Assembly (NCBI GenBank): GCA_958295945.1
Contig: OY282386.1
Coordinates: 2,555,864 to 2,619,863, forward strand
Reading direction: 5' to 3'
DNA from: Candidatus Poribacteria bacterium
GTDB lineage: Bacteria; Poribacteria; WGA-4E; WGA-3G
DNA: 64,000 nucleotides
How positions within the stretch are numbered: position 1 is the stretch's first letter; the number at the start of each line of letters is the position of its first letter. The notes beneath the pieces were generated by a model. That model was not told the origin of the DNA. It saw only the letters and a program-made list of their open reading frames with translations, and did not search any database. A program made the position numbers and the translations under genes. Shown here piece by piece: positions 52,144-61,082 of the stretch.

Positions 52144-53484
52144 TTGCAATTCCTAAGAGATACAAATTTTGATTTTATTAATAGACATCGTGCCGGATTT
52201 TTGTTTTCTGCTATATTTATCAGTATCGGTATTGTTTTTCTTCTTGTCCAAGGCGGCCCGAATTTCGGAATTGACTTCCGGGGAGGGGTTAAAGTTCATG
52301 CAAAAATCAGTAGACCGCTAACGGAAACTCAGTTACAAGCAAAACTGACCGAATTAGGTCTTGAAACAAACCTGATTAAAATTGCTGCTGGAGAAACAGT
52401 TATAACTGAGACTGAACTGCAAGAGGAACTAAACAAAAAAGGCTATGACAAAAAACTTGAACTCCCAACCAGTGAAACTATTATCACTGAAGCTGAATTA
52501 GAAGCGAAGATGAGTAGTTTGAATTATGATGTGAAGATTCAAATTGAACACGGGAAATATCCTATAGAAAATGAGGTATTCATTTCTATGGGGCATCGTC
52601 CTGAATTCCAGGAACAATCTATCATTATACCTATTCTGTCCGCCCCTGGAGATGCGACTGCAACAAGTGTTCAAATCAGTAGTTCCGCAGAAAAAGCACA
52701 TCTACTAACTAAGGACGACGTAATTGAGTTAGTTGATAGTAATGGACGGAGACGTAATGAGATTAGTTCTGTCCAACTTGTTGCCGACGGTACAATAAAA
52801 CAATTGACTCTTGCCGAAGAAATCGGTATTGATTTGACAGAAAATGCAACTATTCAAATACAAGCAAGTGTTGGAAGTATCCTGACAGAAGCACTACTTG
52901 AAGGTGGTGATGGTTGGAAAGCAGTACCTAAGGGTGTAAATGTTACCGAAGTCGGTCCGAGTGTGGGACGTGACCTACAATGGGCAGCACTCTGGTCAGT
53001 TTTGGCATCAATTGCAATTTTACTGCTCTATATATCATGGCGGTTTGAATTCCGTTTTGCCATCGGTGCGATTGCTGCACTCGTTCATGATGTGCTTATT
53101 ACATTAGGCATCTTTGCTATCTTTTCAAAAGAGATAAATACGCCTACCGTCGCAGCATTCCTTACGATTATCGGATATTCACTCAATGACACTATCGTTG
53201 TGTTCGACCGAATTCGAGAAAACGGAGCATCTTTACGCGGCACAGAATATATTGATGTGCTTAACCGAAGCATCAATCAATCACTAAGTAGAACCGTTAT
53301 CACTTCAATAACAACCCTCTTTGTTGTCGCTGTCATTTTTGTTCTTTCCAGTTCAGGAGAGGAGATAAACACATTCGCATTAGCCTTGATTGTTGGAGTC
53401 TTGATAGGGACTTATTCATCTGTCTTTATCGCCAGTCCGATACTTCATATTTGGCAACAAAGAGAACAAAGTGCACAAGCATAG
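52144..53484 (+). CDS. secF: Protein translocase subunit SecF with enlarged, repeat-containing periplasmic region
   Basis: A 446-residue protein; usual SecF proteins have about 300. The signature NFGIDFRGGVK follows the first helix, and the C-terminal five helices contain VGPSVGRDLQWAALWSVLA, TPTVAAFLTIIGYSLNDTIV and FDRIRENG. The first periplasmic domain is extended: three similar units of about 27 residues occupy residues 58-138, each with a T-E-x-x-L-x-x-x-L pattern (RPLTETQLQAKLTELGL, TVITETELQEELNKKGYD, TIITEAELEAKMSSLNYD). A further inserted segment (155-255) contains TKDDVIELVDSNGRRRNE. It starts at a TTG with AAGGATT upstream. The function is the same as SecF; the insertion may alter contacts with SecD or the substrate. 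Confidence 0.9.
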   Translation: MQFLRDTNFDFINRHRAGFLFSAIFISIGIVFLLVQGGPNFGIDFRGGVKVHAKISRPLTETQLQAKLTELGLETNLIKIAAGETVITETELQEELNKKGYDKKLELPTSETIITEAELEAKMSSLNYDVKIQIEHGKYPIENEVFISMGHRPEFQEQSIIIPILSAPGDATATSVQISSSAEKAHLLTKDDVIELVDSNGRRRNEISSVQLVADGTIKQLTLAEEIGIDLTENATIQIQASVGSILTEALLEGGDGWKAVPKGVNVTEVGPSVGRDLQWAALWSVLASIAILLLYISWRFEFRFAIGAIAALVHDVLITLGIFAIFSKEINTPTVAAFLTIIGYSLNDTIVVFDRIRENGASLRGTEYIDVLNRSINQSLSRTVITSITTLFVVAVIFVLSSSGEEINTFALALIVGVLIGTYSSVFIASPILHIWQQREQSAQA

Positions 53485-53488
53485 TTTT

Positions 53489-54229
53489 ATGAAAATATTA
53501 ATTTTTAATTCTTACACAACGGGACAGAAACATAAACTTGACAATCCTCTCAGTGCTGAAGATTGCAGTTCATCTGACAAACTAAAAGCGCGTATAAAAG
53601 AATTGTGCGGTTTCAATGCTGAGGGGTGGTATGATAAAAGTAAAGATTATCGCTTACCGGCAGATGAGATGTTCACCGGACCTCTATTTGTTCAATTACG
53701 TGAAGGTTTGAATCAGATTAGGGAGCACGAACATTATGGGAAGAATATTATAGATCTATATTTCCCATGGTATTATTGTCGTGTAGATGGTAAACAGATC
53801 CCAGTGAACGAAAAGGACATTGTTATTCCCTTTGACACTGCACCACTTCACGAACTTGATGTTTTGGAGTTTGATGATAGCGGTGTTCCTGAACGGACGG
53901 TGGAATTACTTGAAAGTTATGACCTTGTTTTTTCGTTACTGAGACCCGACGACATAGAGTCATTGCAGCGCGTTTTTGAAGTGGAACGTTCGGTCCAGTT
54001 AGTTTTCCTATTGCCTAAAAGCCAGAGAAAGGCGGTCAATGAAGATTTGCAGAATGTCCATGTTGTTGAGACAGGGAGAGATTTGCAGAAAGGTCTTCGC
54101 ACCTCAAATTATGCATTGAAGGGTGTTGTGATGCGACGGTTGTGTGAAGCTGCGTGTCGTGATGGTTTTCAGGTATTTGAGGATGTGAAGAATGACCCGC
54201 AGCGGTTGATTGAGATCGTGTTGAATTAA
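53489..54229 (+). CDS. DUF6884-like protein, paralogue 1
   Basis: A 246-residue cytoplasmic protein without a signal. The start ILIFNSYTTGQKHKL resembles the DUF6884 beginning (I-x-x-C/N-T/S-x-x-K), and FPWYYCRVDGKQIPVNEKDI with the Asp/Glu-rich middle is like that family, but the usual S-A-K-Y-G-L-L segment is not clear, so it is a divergent member. The last 28 residues (CEAACRDGFQVFEDVKNDPQ and following) match the next gene almost base for base. It begins 4 bases after secF without a ribosome site, so it is coupled. Function unknown; relatives occur beside DNA-modification or stress genes. Confidence 0.7.
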   Translation: MKILIFNSYTTGQKHKLDNPLSAEDCSSSDKLKARIKELCGFNAEGWYDKSKDYRLPADEMFTGPLFVQLREGLNQIREHEHYGKNIIDLYFPWYYCRVDGKQIPVNEKDIVIPFDTAPLHELDVLEFDDSGVPERTVELLESYDLVFSLLRPDDIESLQRVFEVERSVQLVFLLPKSQRKAVNEDLQNVHVVETGRDLQKGLRTSNYALKGVVMRRLCEAACRDGFQVFEDVKNDPQRLIEIVLN

Positions 54230-54245
54230 TAGAACGGTTTTCCTT

Positions 54246-54938
54246 ATGCGAATATTAGTCATTACCTCTTGTACAAGTAGGAAAAAATATAAGTCCACGA
54301 ACGAACTCCAGTATGAAGATTTCACTTCATCCGATCATCTTCAACAGCGAACAGCAGATTTGAATGATTTTAAAGCTACTGCAGCAGAGATGTACAGTGG
54401 ACAACAACATCTGTACCTTATGGATGGATTAAAGCAACTTCGCGAAACCTATGGTCAGACAGTTGCAGATCTGAACATTATTTCAGCTGGATACGGACTG
54501 TTATGTGAAAATGATGTTATTGTACCCTATAATGTCACATTTCAAAAACTAAAGAAAAGTGAAATATTAGAACGAAGTGAAAAACTTCAGATCCATAAAC
54601 ACGTAGAGACATCAATAGCAGATTATGAATTGGTGATTTTTTTATTAGGTAAAGGATATGTCCAAACACTAAAACTACCTTTTCAGAATGCAGATTCGGT
54701 TACACAAATTTTCCTACTTGGAAATACTCATAGAAAATTGATTCCAAATACATATAATGCTCATTTCGTTGCTGCAGGAAGTGACTTAGCGCGCCAACTT
54801 GGAGTCATGGGGGTAGCACTTAAAGGTTTTGTGTTCAAGAAATTGTGTGAAGCTGCGTGTCGTGATGGTTTTCAGGTATTTGAGGATGTGAAGAATGACC
54901 CGCAGCGGTTGATTGAGATTGTGTTGCAAGATAAATAG
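54246..54938 (+). CDS. DUF6884-like protein, paralogue 2
   Basis: A 230-residue protein with clearer family features: ILVITSCTSRKKYKSTNELQ at the start, AAEMYSGQQHLYLMDGLKQL, and the family motif NIISAGYGLLCENDVIVPY near 80-98. It follows paralogue 1 by 16 bases. The two proteins share only modest similarity except for the terminal 28 residues, where 83 of 84 bases agree. That pattern points to recent gene conversion or duplication of the 3' module. DUF6884 proteins have no established function; a nucleic-acid or nucleotide role has been suggested for related folds. Confidence 0.74.
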   Translation: MRILVITSCTSRKKYKSTNELQYEDFTSSDHLQQRTADLNDFKATAAEMYSGQQHLYLMDGLKQLRETYGQTVADLNIISAGYGLLCENDVIVPYNVTFQKLKKSEILERSEKLQIHKHVETSIADYELVIFLLGKGYVQTLKLPFQNADSVTQIFLLGNTHRKLIPNTYNAHFVAAGSDLARQLGVMGVALKGFVFKKLCEAACRDGFQVFEDVKNDPQRLIEIVLQDK

Positions 54939-54972
54939 ACGAAATCTGCATAGAGATTTCGGCGAGTCAAAT

Positions 54973-56349
54973 ATGAACCTACCAACCACCCTTACCACTC
55001 CCAATACACATCTTGTCATCGGCAAATCCGAACCGATGCAAAAAGTTTGGCATCAAGTCGCACAAGTCGCGCCAACAGATGCGACCGTACTTATCACTGG
55101 AGAAACAGGGGTTGGAAAAGAGGTAGTCGCACAGATTATCCACAAAAATAGTAACCGAAAAGATCGACTCTTCAAAGCAGTGAATTGCGGGGTATTTTAT
55201 CAAGACCTACTTCAAAGTGAACTCTTTGGACATGAAAAGGGAGCATTTACTGGGGCAACAAATCAACGTCGAGGTGTGTTTGAACTTGCAGATGGAGGCA
55301 CACTGTTCCTTGATGAAATAGGGGAAATGTCCCCCGAGGTACAGGTAAAATTTCTTCGTGTTTTAGAAACACAAGAATTCACACGACTCGGTGGTGAGAG
55401 AAACGTCCATGTGAATGTCCGAATTTTTGCCGCTACAAATGTCAATCTTGAACAATCAGTCAAGGACAAAAAGTTTAGACAAGACCTCTATTATAGACTC
55501 AACCTTTTCCATATTCAGATTCCACCACTCCGAGACAGGCGCGAAGATATACCGATTTTTGTAGATGCCTTTATATCTGACTTAAGCGAAAAACACAATA
55601 AAGCGGTAACTGGTATAAAACCCGACGCGCTCAACCATCTCCAAAGTGCAGACTGGCAAGGAAATGTCCGCCAACTCAGAAATGCTGTTGAATCGGCCAT
55701 CATTGTAGCAACATCAGAGGAACTTGAACTGAAGGATTTCCCTATAGATACAGAATTTGGAAGGACAAAGTTACCCGTTCAAATCACTGGTGAACCTGGG
55801 ACAGCTATACAACTTGTAAACCAGAACAGTGACACAATTCCAACAGAAAATGTTGCCATTTACAAAACAATTTTAGCACTAATTGCTTTGGTATCTCGTC
55901 TACTTAAATCAAACGCTACCCCGATAGACGATCAAGGCAGGATTCCAATTTCCGATGATGATAGCGAGTGGATACACATTACAGAATCTGACGATGCAGC
56001 AGACGTTTTTAGGAAAGCTTATGATGTTCTGTTAGCGAGTCAAGAGGGATTGGAGAATCTGACTCAGGACGAAGTTACATCAATAGTTACATCGGTAGGA
56101 CAGCAGGATAGTCCACCTAAACCAGTTGAGTATTTGCCTGTGCTTGATGAGGACAAAATCATAGGTAGGGTTGGTATGAAGATGGCAGATATTGAAAAGG
56201 CTGCAATCTATAAGACGCTCAAAGAAACAGGTGACAATAAAACTGAAGCTGCGAAAATACTTGGTATTGGAGTAAGAACGTTATACCGCAAACTGGACGC
56301 TTATGAAAAAGATACTGATATACTGCATGAAACACTAAACCAAGAATGA
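54973..56349 (+). CDS. Sigma-54-dependent transcriptional activator (bacterial enhancer-binding protein)
   Basis: A 458-residue activator without an N-terminal sensor. The AAA+ domain begins about residue 12: Walker A TGETGVGKEV (about 41-50), the sigma-54 contact loop GHEKGAFTGAT (about 82-92), Walker B GGTLFLDEIGEM, sensor WQGNVRQLRNAVE. The linker from about 255 to 400 is unusually long and has acidic and helical stretches. The C-terminal Fis-type HTH is NKTEAAKILGIGVRTLYRKL. It would open sigma-54 promoters from upstream sites. The start at 54973 has only a weak GCGAG ahead. It follows the DUF6884 pair by 34 bases and may regulate it or be controlled with it. Confidence 0.88.
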   Translation: MNLPTTLTTPNTHLVIGKSEPMQKVWHQVAQVAPTDATVLITGETGVGKEVVAQIIHKNSNRKDRLFKAVNCGVFYQDLLQSELFGHEKGAFTGATNQRRGVFELADGGTLFLDEIGEMSPEVQVKFLRVLETQEFTRLGGERNVHVNVRIFAATNVNLEQSVKDKKFRQDLYYRLNLFHIQIPPLRDRREDIPIFVDAFISDLSEKHNKAVTGIKPDALNHLQSADWQGNVRQLRNAVESAIIVATSEELELKDFPIDTEFGRTKLPVQITGEPGTAIQLVNQNSDTIPTENVAIYKTILALIALVSRLLKSNATPIDDQGRIPISDDDSEWIHITESDDAADVFRKAYDVLLASQEGLENLTQDEVTSIVTSVGQQDSPPKPVEYLPVLDEDKIIGRVGMKMADIEKAAIYKTLKETGDNKTEAAKILGIGVRTLYRKLDAYEKDTDILHETLNQE

Positions 56350-56366
56350 TATTAGAAGTTGAAATC

Positions 56367-56957
56367 TTACACGAATAGATCTTTTACTGAACACTGAAAT
56401 CCTTCAATGACATCACCACCATCAAGGATGTCATCACCTTGCAGAACGGTTATATCTTCAGGAGATTGATACACTTCCACAGTTTCTCTCCGAGGATTTA
56501 CGACCCACACCACCGCACAACCGGCATTTAGCCATTCATCCACCTTTTCTGCTACCTGAGTATAGGTATCACTTGGAGAGATAACTTCAACGGCAAGATC
56601 AGGTGCACCTTCCCAGTAACCTTTCGGAATTCCTTTCTCTTCAATTGCAGCTTGTCTGACAAAAGCCGCATCAGGTGCGCGAACGGTATCGGGGTTATAA
56701 GTAATCTTAAAACCTGTTTCTGCTCCACATACGTAACCTAATTTATGTTTCTTAACATGCACATTTAGAAGGCTCCCAATTTCAGCAGTTCGGATTCCGT
56801 GCTCAAATCCAGTTGGTGGCATTCTCCGTATTTCTCCTTTAACCAATTCATAACGATACCCGTCATCAGGCTGTTTCCATAAGTCTTCAGCACTTAGTAA
56901 TGTGGGTTGAACATTTAGTTCTTCTGATTTAGTTTGATTATGTGTTCTTTCTACCAT
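56367..56957 (-). CDS. Uma2-family (DUF820) putative endonuclease
   Basis: A 196-residue restriction-fold protein: LSAEDLWKQPDDGYRYELVKGEI, GAETGFKITYNPDTVRAPDAAFV, WEGAPDLAVEVISPSDTYTQV and GCAVVWVVNPRRETVEVY contain the typical Glu, Asp and E-x-[VI] metal-site residues of Uma2/PDDEXK nucleases. Such genes are multi-copy in cyanobacteria and uncultured phyla and their role is unknown. It is convergent with the activator gene, with only 17 bases between the stops. MoxR gene lies upstream on the same strand. Confidence 0.87.
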   Translation of the reverse strand: MVERTHNQTKSEELNVQPTLLSAEDLWKQPDDGYRYELVKGEIRRMPPTGFEHGIRTAEIGSLLNVHVKKHKLGYVCGAETGFKITYNPDTVRAPDAAFVRQAAIEEKGIPKGYWEGAPDLAVEVISPSDTYTQVAEKVDEWLNAGCAVVWVVNPRRETVEVYQSPEDITVLQGDDILDGGDVIEGFQCSVKDLFV

Positions 56958-57041
56958 TTGTCTGCCTTATATTGTCAGGTGCAAGTTTAACAATTTCAAG
57001 TACTTGTTCCATACGGGTGGTTGTTGGATCGTAGTCATAAC

Positions 57042-58055
57042 TTAATCCACTTCTGATGGTTCAACTTTCTCTAACAGTTGGGAAATAATATCAAGACTGG
57101 TAATACCGTCTGCTTCAGCATTGAAATTTGTCAAGATCCTGTGTCGTAAGACAGGTTTGGCGACTGCTTTGATATCTTCATAACTGACATGATAACGACC
57201 GTGCATAATAGCGCGTGCTTTCGCACCTAACACAAGATACTGCGATGCACGTGGTCCCGCACCCCAATTGACCCAATCCTTGATAAAGTCAGGAGCATCT
57301 GGATGTGATGGGCGCGTATTCAAGCTGAGTTCCACTGCATAATCTACCATCGCCTCAGCAATAGGAACCTTCCGTACAATCTGTTGTAATCTCAGTACTT
57401 CTTCACCTGAGATTACTGCCCCTATTTCCGGTTCATACGCGGAGGTAGTTGTTAAAACAATCTCTTTTTCCTCAGATTTCTCAGGATAATCAATGTAGAT
57501 ATTGAACATAAACCGGTCAAGTTGTGCTTCAGGAAGTGGATATGTGCCTTCTTGTTCAATTGGATTTTGTGTGGCTAACACAAAGAAAGGAAGTTCCAAA
57601 TCATAAGTATTCCCTCCCGCAGTCACCTTATACTCTTGCATCGCTTGTAAGAGAGCCGCTTGTGTTTTTGGCGGAGTCCGGTTGATTTCATCTGCAAGCA
57701 CAACATTTGCAAAAACAGGTCCCTTGATAAAACGGAATGCACGTTTACCGGTATTTGTTTCTTCTTCAATAATATCTGTCCCAATAATATCTGATGGCAT
57801 GAGGTCTGGTGTAAATTGGATGCGGTTGAAGGGAAGTTTTAGTATTTTAGCAAATGTACTGATAAGGAGCGTTTTCGCCAATCCTGGCACACCTACAAGG
57901 AGACAGTGTCCTTGTGAAAATAGAGCGATAAGAAGTTGATCGATCACATCGCTTTGTCCGATAATTCGTTTCTTCAGTTCAGTCAATATGTTTTCACGAG
58001 CAGCTTTTAAGAACTCGGCTGCTTCTAAATCTGTTTCAATTGGGGTAGTTTCCAT
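57042..58055 (-). CDS. MoxR-family AAA+ ATPase
   Basis: A 337-residue ATPase. Walker A is LLVGVPGLAKTLLISTFAK (about 45-60), Walker B is NVVLADEINRTPPKTQAALL, sensor 1 lies in VLATQNPIEQEGTYPLPEAQLDRF, and the lid has GAGPRASQYLVLGAKARA. MoxR proteins act as chaperones for metal or cofactor insertion, often with VWA-domain partners, not seen here. The start (58055) has GGAAGGAAG ahead; a longer frame adds 10 residues. The Uma2 gene is downstream on the same strand but 84 bases away; GHMP kinase lies upstream on the same strand at 118 bases. Confidence 0.9.
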   Translation of the reverse strand: METTPIETDLEAAEFLKAARENILTELKKRIIGQSDVIDQLLIALFSQGHCLLVGVPGLAKTLLISTFAKILKLPFNRIQFTPDLMPSDIIGTDIIEEETNTGKRAFRFIKGPVFANVVLADEINRTPPKTQAALLQAMQEYKVTAGGNTYDLELPFFVLATQNPIEQEGTYPLPEAQLDRFMFNIYIDYPEKSEEKEIVLTTTSAYEPEIGAVISGEEVLRLQQIVRKVPIAEAMVDYAVELSLNTRPSHPDAPDFIKDWVNWGAGPRASQYLVLGAKARAIMHGRYHVSYEDIKAVAKPVLRHRILTNFNAEADGITSLDIISQLLEKVEPSEVD

Positions 58056-58172
58056 TAATCTTCCTTCCATAAAATACAAAAGCAATCACTTTGCTTACCA
58101 TATTTGTAATAGAAAACGGCACTTGTTGTGCCGAATAATTTGTGGATTATGATGTCTGTTATATCAGTATGG

Positions 58173-59225
58173 CTATTCTACTCGCCACATTTGGAGACCG
58201 TCTACATCAAAGTTGAAATCAATAATTCGTGAACCTGCTTCTTCAAGTTTCTGACGGACGTTATGTTCACGCGTCGGTTGACAATAAAATAGTAGGCAGC
58301 CTCCACCGCCAGCACCACATGCTTTACCGCCAATTGCACCGTGCTCTTTTGCAATCTTAAAGAGTTTATCAATCTTTTCGTTTGTTACAGAGGTATGCAG
58401 TTTTTTCTGGTTTGTCCAATTCTCTGTTAAGAGTTCACCGAAATCTGAAAAACGTCCACGTATTAGAGCTGCTTTTGTGGATTCTGCGATTGACTTAAGG
58501 TTTTCTAATGCTTTCCGAACTCCCTCCTCACTACTTTTATATGCTTGCGTAACGTTCTGGTGTATATTCCCTGAGAGACGAGATTGTCCTGTGAAGCATA
58601 ATACAAGGCTTTTTTCAAGTTCATAGCGGATATGGGCAGGTAGTTTTAAATGAGATGTCTTGACTTCTTCACCTTGAAATTCCATAAAACTTATTCCACC
58701 GATAGCACTGGCATAATGGTCCTGTTTACCACCAAGGATATCCAACTCATGGCGTTCAATGCTGCTGGCAAGTTCTGCATACTGATATGGGAGATAGGTG
58801 ATATCTTTAATTGCGCCAAGTACTCCTATTAGTGCTACACCCATTGCTGCCGAAGTTCCAAGTCCACTTCCCGGAGGGGCGTTTGACTGTGTAATCAGAT
58901 CAAAACTCCCAATTTGAATTGACATTTGACGGACAGCAGCTTTTACAAGATCAATATTACCATCATACTCCAGTTGTCGAACATCTTCTGCCCCAACGAA
59001 TGTATCAAAATCTGCTGAATAGATACGAATTTTTTTATCAAGTATACGTTGTAGTTCAACGGAGTCTGGAAAAGTTGTTTGGCTATCACATACAAGTGTC
59101 GCGTATGCGTATCTATTAATTGCCCCGTTGACTACAAGTCCTTTAGTTTCCTCAGTGAAAAGGGCAACATCACTCCAACCACCAGCAAAATCAATACGAA
59201 CAGGTGCTCTTGCTCTGATTAACAT
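58173..59225 (-). CDS. GHMP-family sugar kinase (heptose-7-phosphate kinase/HddA-like)
   Basis: A 350-residue kinase. The start LIRARAPVRIDFAGGWSDV is the sugar-recognition pattern of the HddA/fucokinase branch; the ATP motif is NAPPGSGLGTSAAMGV (about 110-125), DILGGKQDHYASAIGG and the C-terminal KACGAGGGGCLLFYC complete the fold. HddA phosphorylates D-glycero-D-manno-heptose 7-phosphate for GDP-heptose in surface glycans; a fucokinase role cannot be excluded. I chose ATG 59225 with AGGAGA upstream over a GTG one codon earlier. The GT9 gene at the left edge could use a related sugar. Confidence 0.85.
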   Translation of the reverse strand: MLIRARAPVRIDFAGGWSDVALFTEETKGLVVNGAINRYAYATLVCDSQTTFPDSVELQRILDKKIRIYSADFDTFVGAEDVRQLEYDGNIDLVKAAVRQMSIQIGSFDLITQSNAPPGSGLGTSAAMGVALIGVLGAIKDITYLPYQYAELASSIERHELDILGGKQDHYASAIGGISFMEFQGEEVKTSHLKLPAHIRYELEKSLVLCFTGQSRLSGNIHQNVTQAYKSSEEGVRKALENLKSIAESTKAALIRGRFSDFGELLTENWTNQKKLHTSVTNEKIDKLFKIAKEHGAIGGKACGAGGGGCLLFYCQPTREHNVRQKLEEAGSRIIDFNFDVDGLQMWRVE

Positions 59226-59384
59226 CACAGTTCTCCTGAAATATACTCTTTACCATTTCTCTGACAACTCCAAGATTTCCTTGAAAAACAGACATTGTTT
59301 TTGGAGTCGCATATCACTCATCATGATAGCATAGTATCTGAGTATTTTCAATCATTTTTCTGGAGGATAAATGCAACATCAATA

Positions 59385-59700
59385 TTATAACTCAAGTTGC
59401 TACCTATTGAGATTCAATCAGTTCCGTTCTACTTAAGGCATCCAATCTTCCGCTCCAGCGGAGCGGTATGTTTATAGTACGCACTTTGTTTCATTCTTCC
59501 GCTCCAGCGGAGCGGTATGTGATAGAACCCTGAACATGTTATACGAACCGTTATATTGTTTAGGCGACAACTTTAAAAAATGTCTTCACTTAAAGCCAAA
59601 CCTTCGCCAATAATAGACATTCTACCAGATTGTGGTTCTTTGTAGCACATTCTACCAGATTGTGTGGGGAGTAGATAATTAAAAAAACTTCAACGAAAAC
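59385..59700. repeat. Tandem short repeats in a long gap
   Basis: CAAGTTGCTACCTATTGAG (59393) is one family-B end. Two copies of TTCCGCTCCAGCGGAGCGG (near 59448 and 59495) each fold as CCGCTCC-AGC-GGAGCGG. Two copies of CATTCTACCAGATTGTG follow (59618 and 59650). The gap from 59226 to 60064 contains no convincing gene. Confidence 0.55.
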
Positions 59701-59809
59701 CTGAAAGTATTGTAATCATATAATCCTACAATGTCACAGATCAATACTGGATCAACATTACATGTCCATTCAACTGAACCACTCAAAATTGGTGAAGGTA
59801 TTGTTAAAG

Positions 59810-59874
59810 GGGTATGTAAAGTCTTTGGCAAAATATCCCAGTCACCATTGTAGTGCCAAAAACTTTACATACCC
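59810..59874. mobile_element. MITE-family A, minimal 65-bp element
   Basis: Ends GGGTATGTAAAGTCTTTGGC and, on the other strand, GGGTATGTAAAGTTTTTGGC. TTGTTAAAG stands directly outside both ends (59801-59809 and 59875-59883), a perfect 9-bp duplication. The 24-base core ATATCCCAGTCACCATTGTA is also found inside the 969-bp copy. Confidence 0.82.
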
Positions 59875-60064
59875 TTGTTAAAGCAATAGGTTGTTTAATG
59901 TGTTAGAATTGGTATAGGTTGACACTTTCGTTCCATGGTAGGAAAGGTTTGTTAACATCAACGATGCAGAGTGTTCAAGTAATTTCAATATCTACTATAA
60001 ACTTATGATATCAGAGTTGATAGATGTTTGTGATTTGTTTGATTGGATGGATTGTTTAAAGGGA

Positions 60065-60100
60065 AAAAGTCGTGGAAATGAACAATTCTCCACGACTTTT
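60065..60100. terminator. Hairpin terminator of the HU gene
   Basis: AAAAGTCGTGGA (60065-60076) pairs perfectly with TCCACGACTTTT (60089-60100), followed on the minus strand by TCCC; 12-bp stem, 25 bases after the stop of the HU gene. Confidence 0.8.
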
Positions 60101-60124
60101 CAGAAATAAGTCAAACGACTTCGC

Positions 60125-60409
60125 TTAAGAGACTGCGTCTCTAAGTTTCTTACCAGCCTTGAATGCCGGAACCTTTTTCTCAGGTATTTTGAGAGGTTCA
60201 CCGGTTTGTGGGTTGCGGCCTTCTCTAGCTGCACGGGTTCTGACTTCAAAAGTACCAAAACCAATGAGTCCAATAGAATTGCCTTTCTTCAAAGCGTCTT
60301 GAACAGTAGACGTAAAAGCTTCAACAGCAGCAGCGGCATCTTTCTTGGTAAGATCTGCTTTGTCAGCGACGCTGTTGATGATGTCGTCTTTCATCAATTT
60401 CTTAGCCAT
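60125..60409 (-). CDS. HU-family DNA-binding protein
   Basis: A 94-residue HU/IHF-type protein: [20 protein letters not shown] helices, the [20 protein letters not shown] saddle with the intercalating Pro in RNPQTGE, and [14 protein letters not shown] at the end. It binds and bends DNA as a dimer. The ATG at 60409 follows AAAGGAAG. It has its own terminator and sits alone between two long gaps, as usual for hup genes. No unusual extension. Confidence 0.95.
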   Translation of the reverse strand: MAKKLMKDDIINSVADKADLTKKDAAAAVEAFTSTVQDALKKGNSIGLIGFGTFEVRTRAAREGRNPQTGEPLKIPEKKVPAFKAGKKLRDAVS

Positions 60410-61082
60410 GATTCAACTTCCTTTTGATAAAGAATATATATATACAGTCAAAAAATAATCATATATAAGGTTTGAATTTACATTGACGATTATATTTCCA
60501 TCTGACTGAAAAGTTAAATTTGATAGAAACTACCGAACTTGTAATTGGATAAACACATATATAAAATGTCTTAAACTCTTCTTGAAATAAAATAGTTTCT
60601 GCTAATATGGATACTATATTTTTTCAAGCATTGTCAAGTTACAACTGGATGTTTCAAAACAGTTTAACATTATAGTTTCTTACGTTAAATAACGCAGGAA
60701 TCCTATTTGCTTACTACTAATAACGTTGTTTAGCAAAATTGGTTACTGTTCAGGTCGCTTCAATATAGTATTTATCTACATAAATGGGGTTTTTAGTGTT
60801 AATTCTTTCGTAATTTATCAATATTTAGCGAAATTCAATTATATCAGAACAAAGCGTGTTGTGATGGGTGTGAGAAGTCATTGGAAAATACGAACAGAAA
60901 ACCTGTAGAAGCGATCTTATTATAGCGACCTGTCGGGAATCGAAGATCATCCTACAACGAATATATTCGATTAATACCAAATACTTTACACACACGTGAT
61001 GGTAAAACAGGTTTGCTTAAGTCTCAACTTTGTGGTAACATTATTATATAGTTAGAAAAGGTAGATTTTGAGGTAAAATTAG
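60410..61082. other. Long AT-rich gap with a degenerate MITE-A end
   Basis: Upstream regulatory space for HU on one side and asd on the other. ACCAAATACTTTACACACAC (60976-60995) resembles one end of family A, and GATCTTATTATAGCGACCTGTCGGG nearby resembles the interior of the 131-bp copy; the other end is gone. No gene or clear promoter is seen. Confidence 0.4.

Noticed and set aside
59440-59670. Possible small CRISPR array from the repeated motifs
   Set aside because: Only two copies of each unit, different units, no regular spacers and no cas genes.
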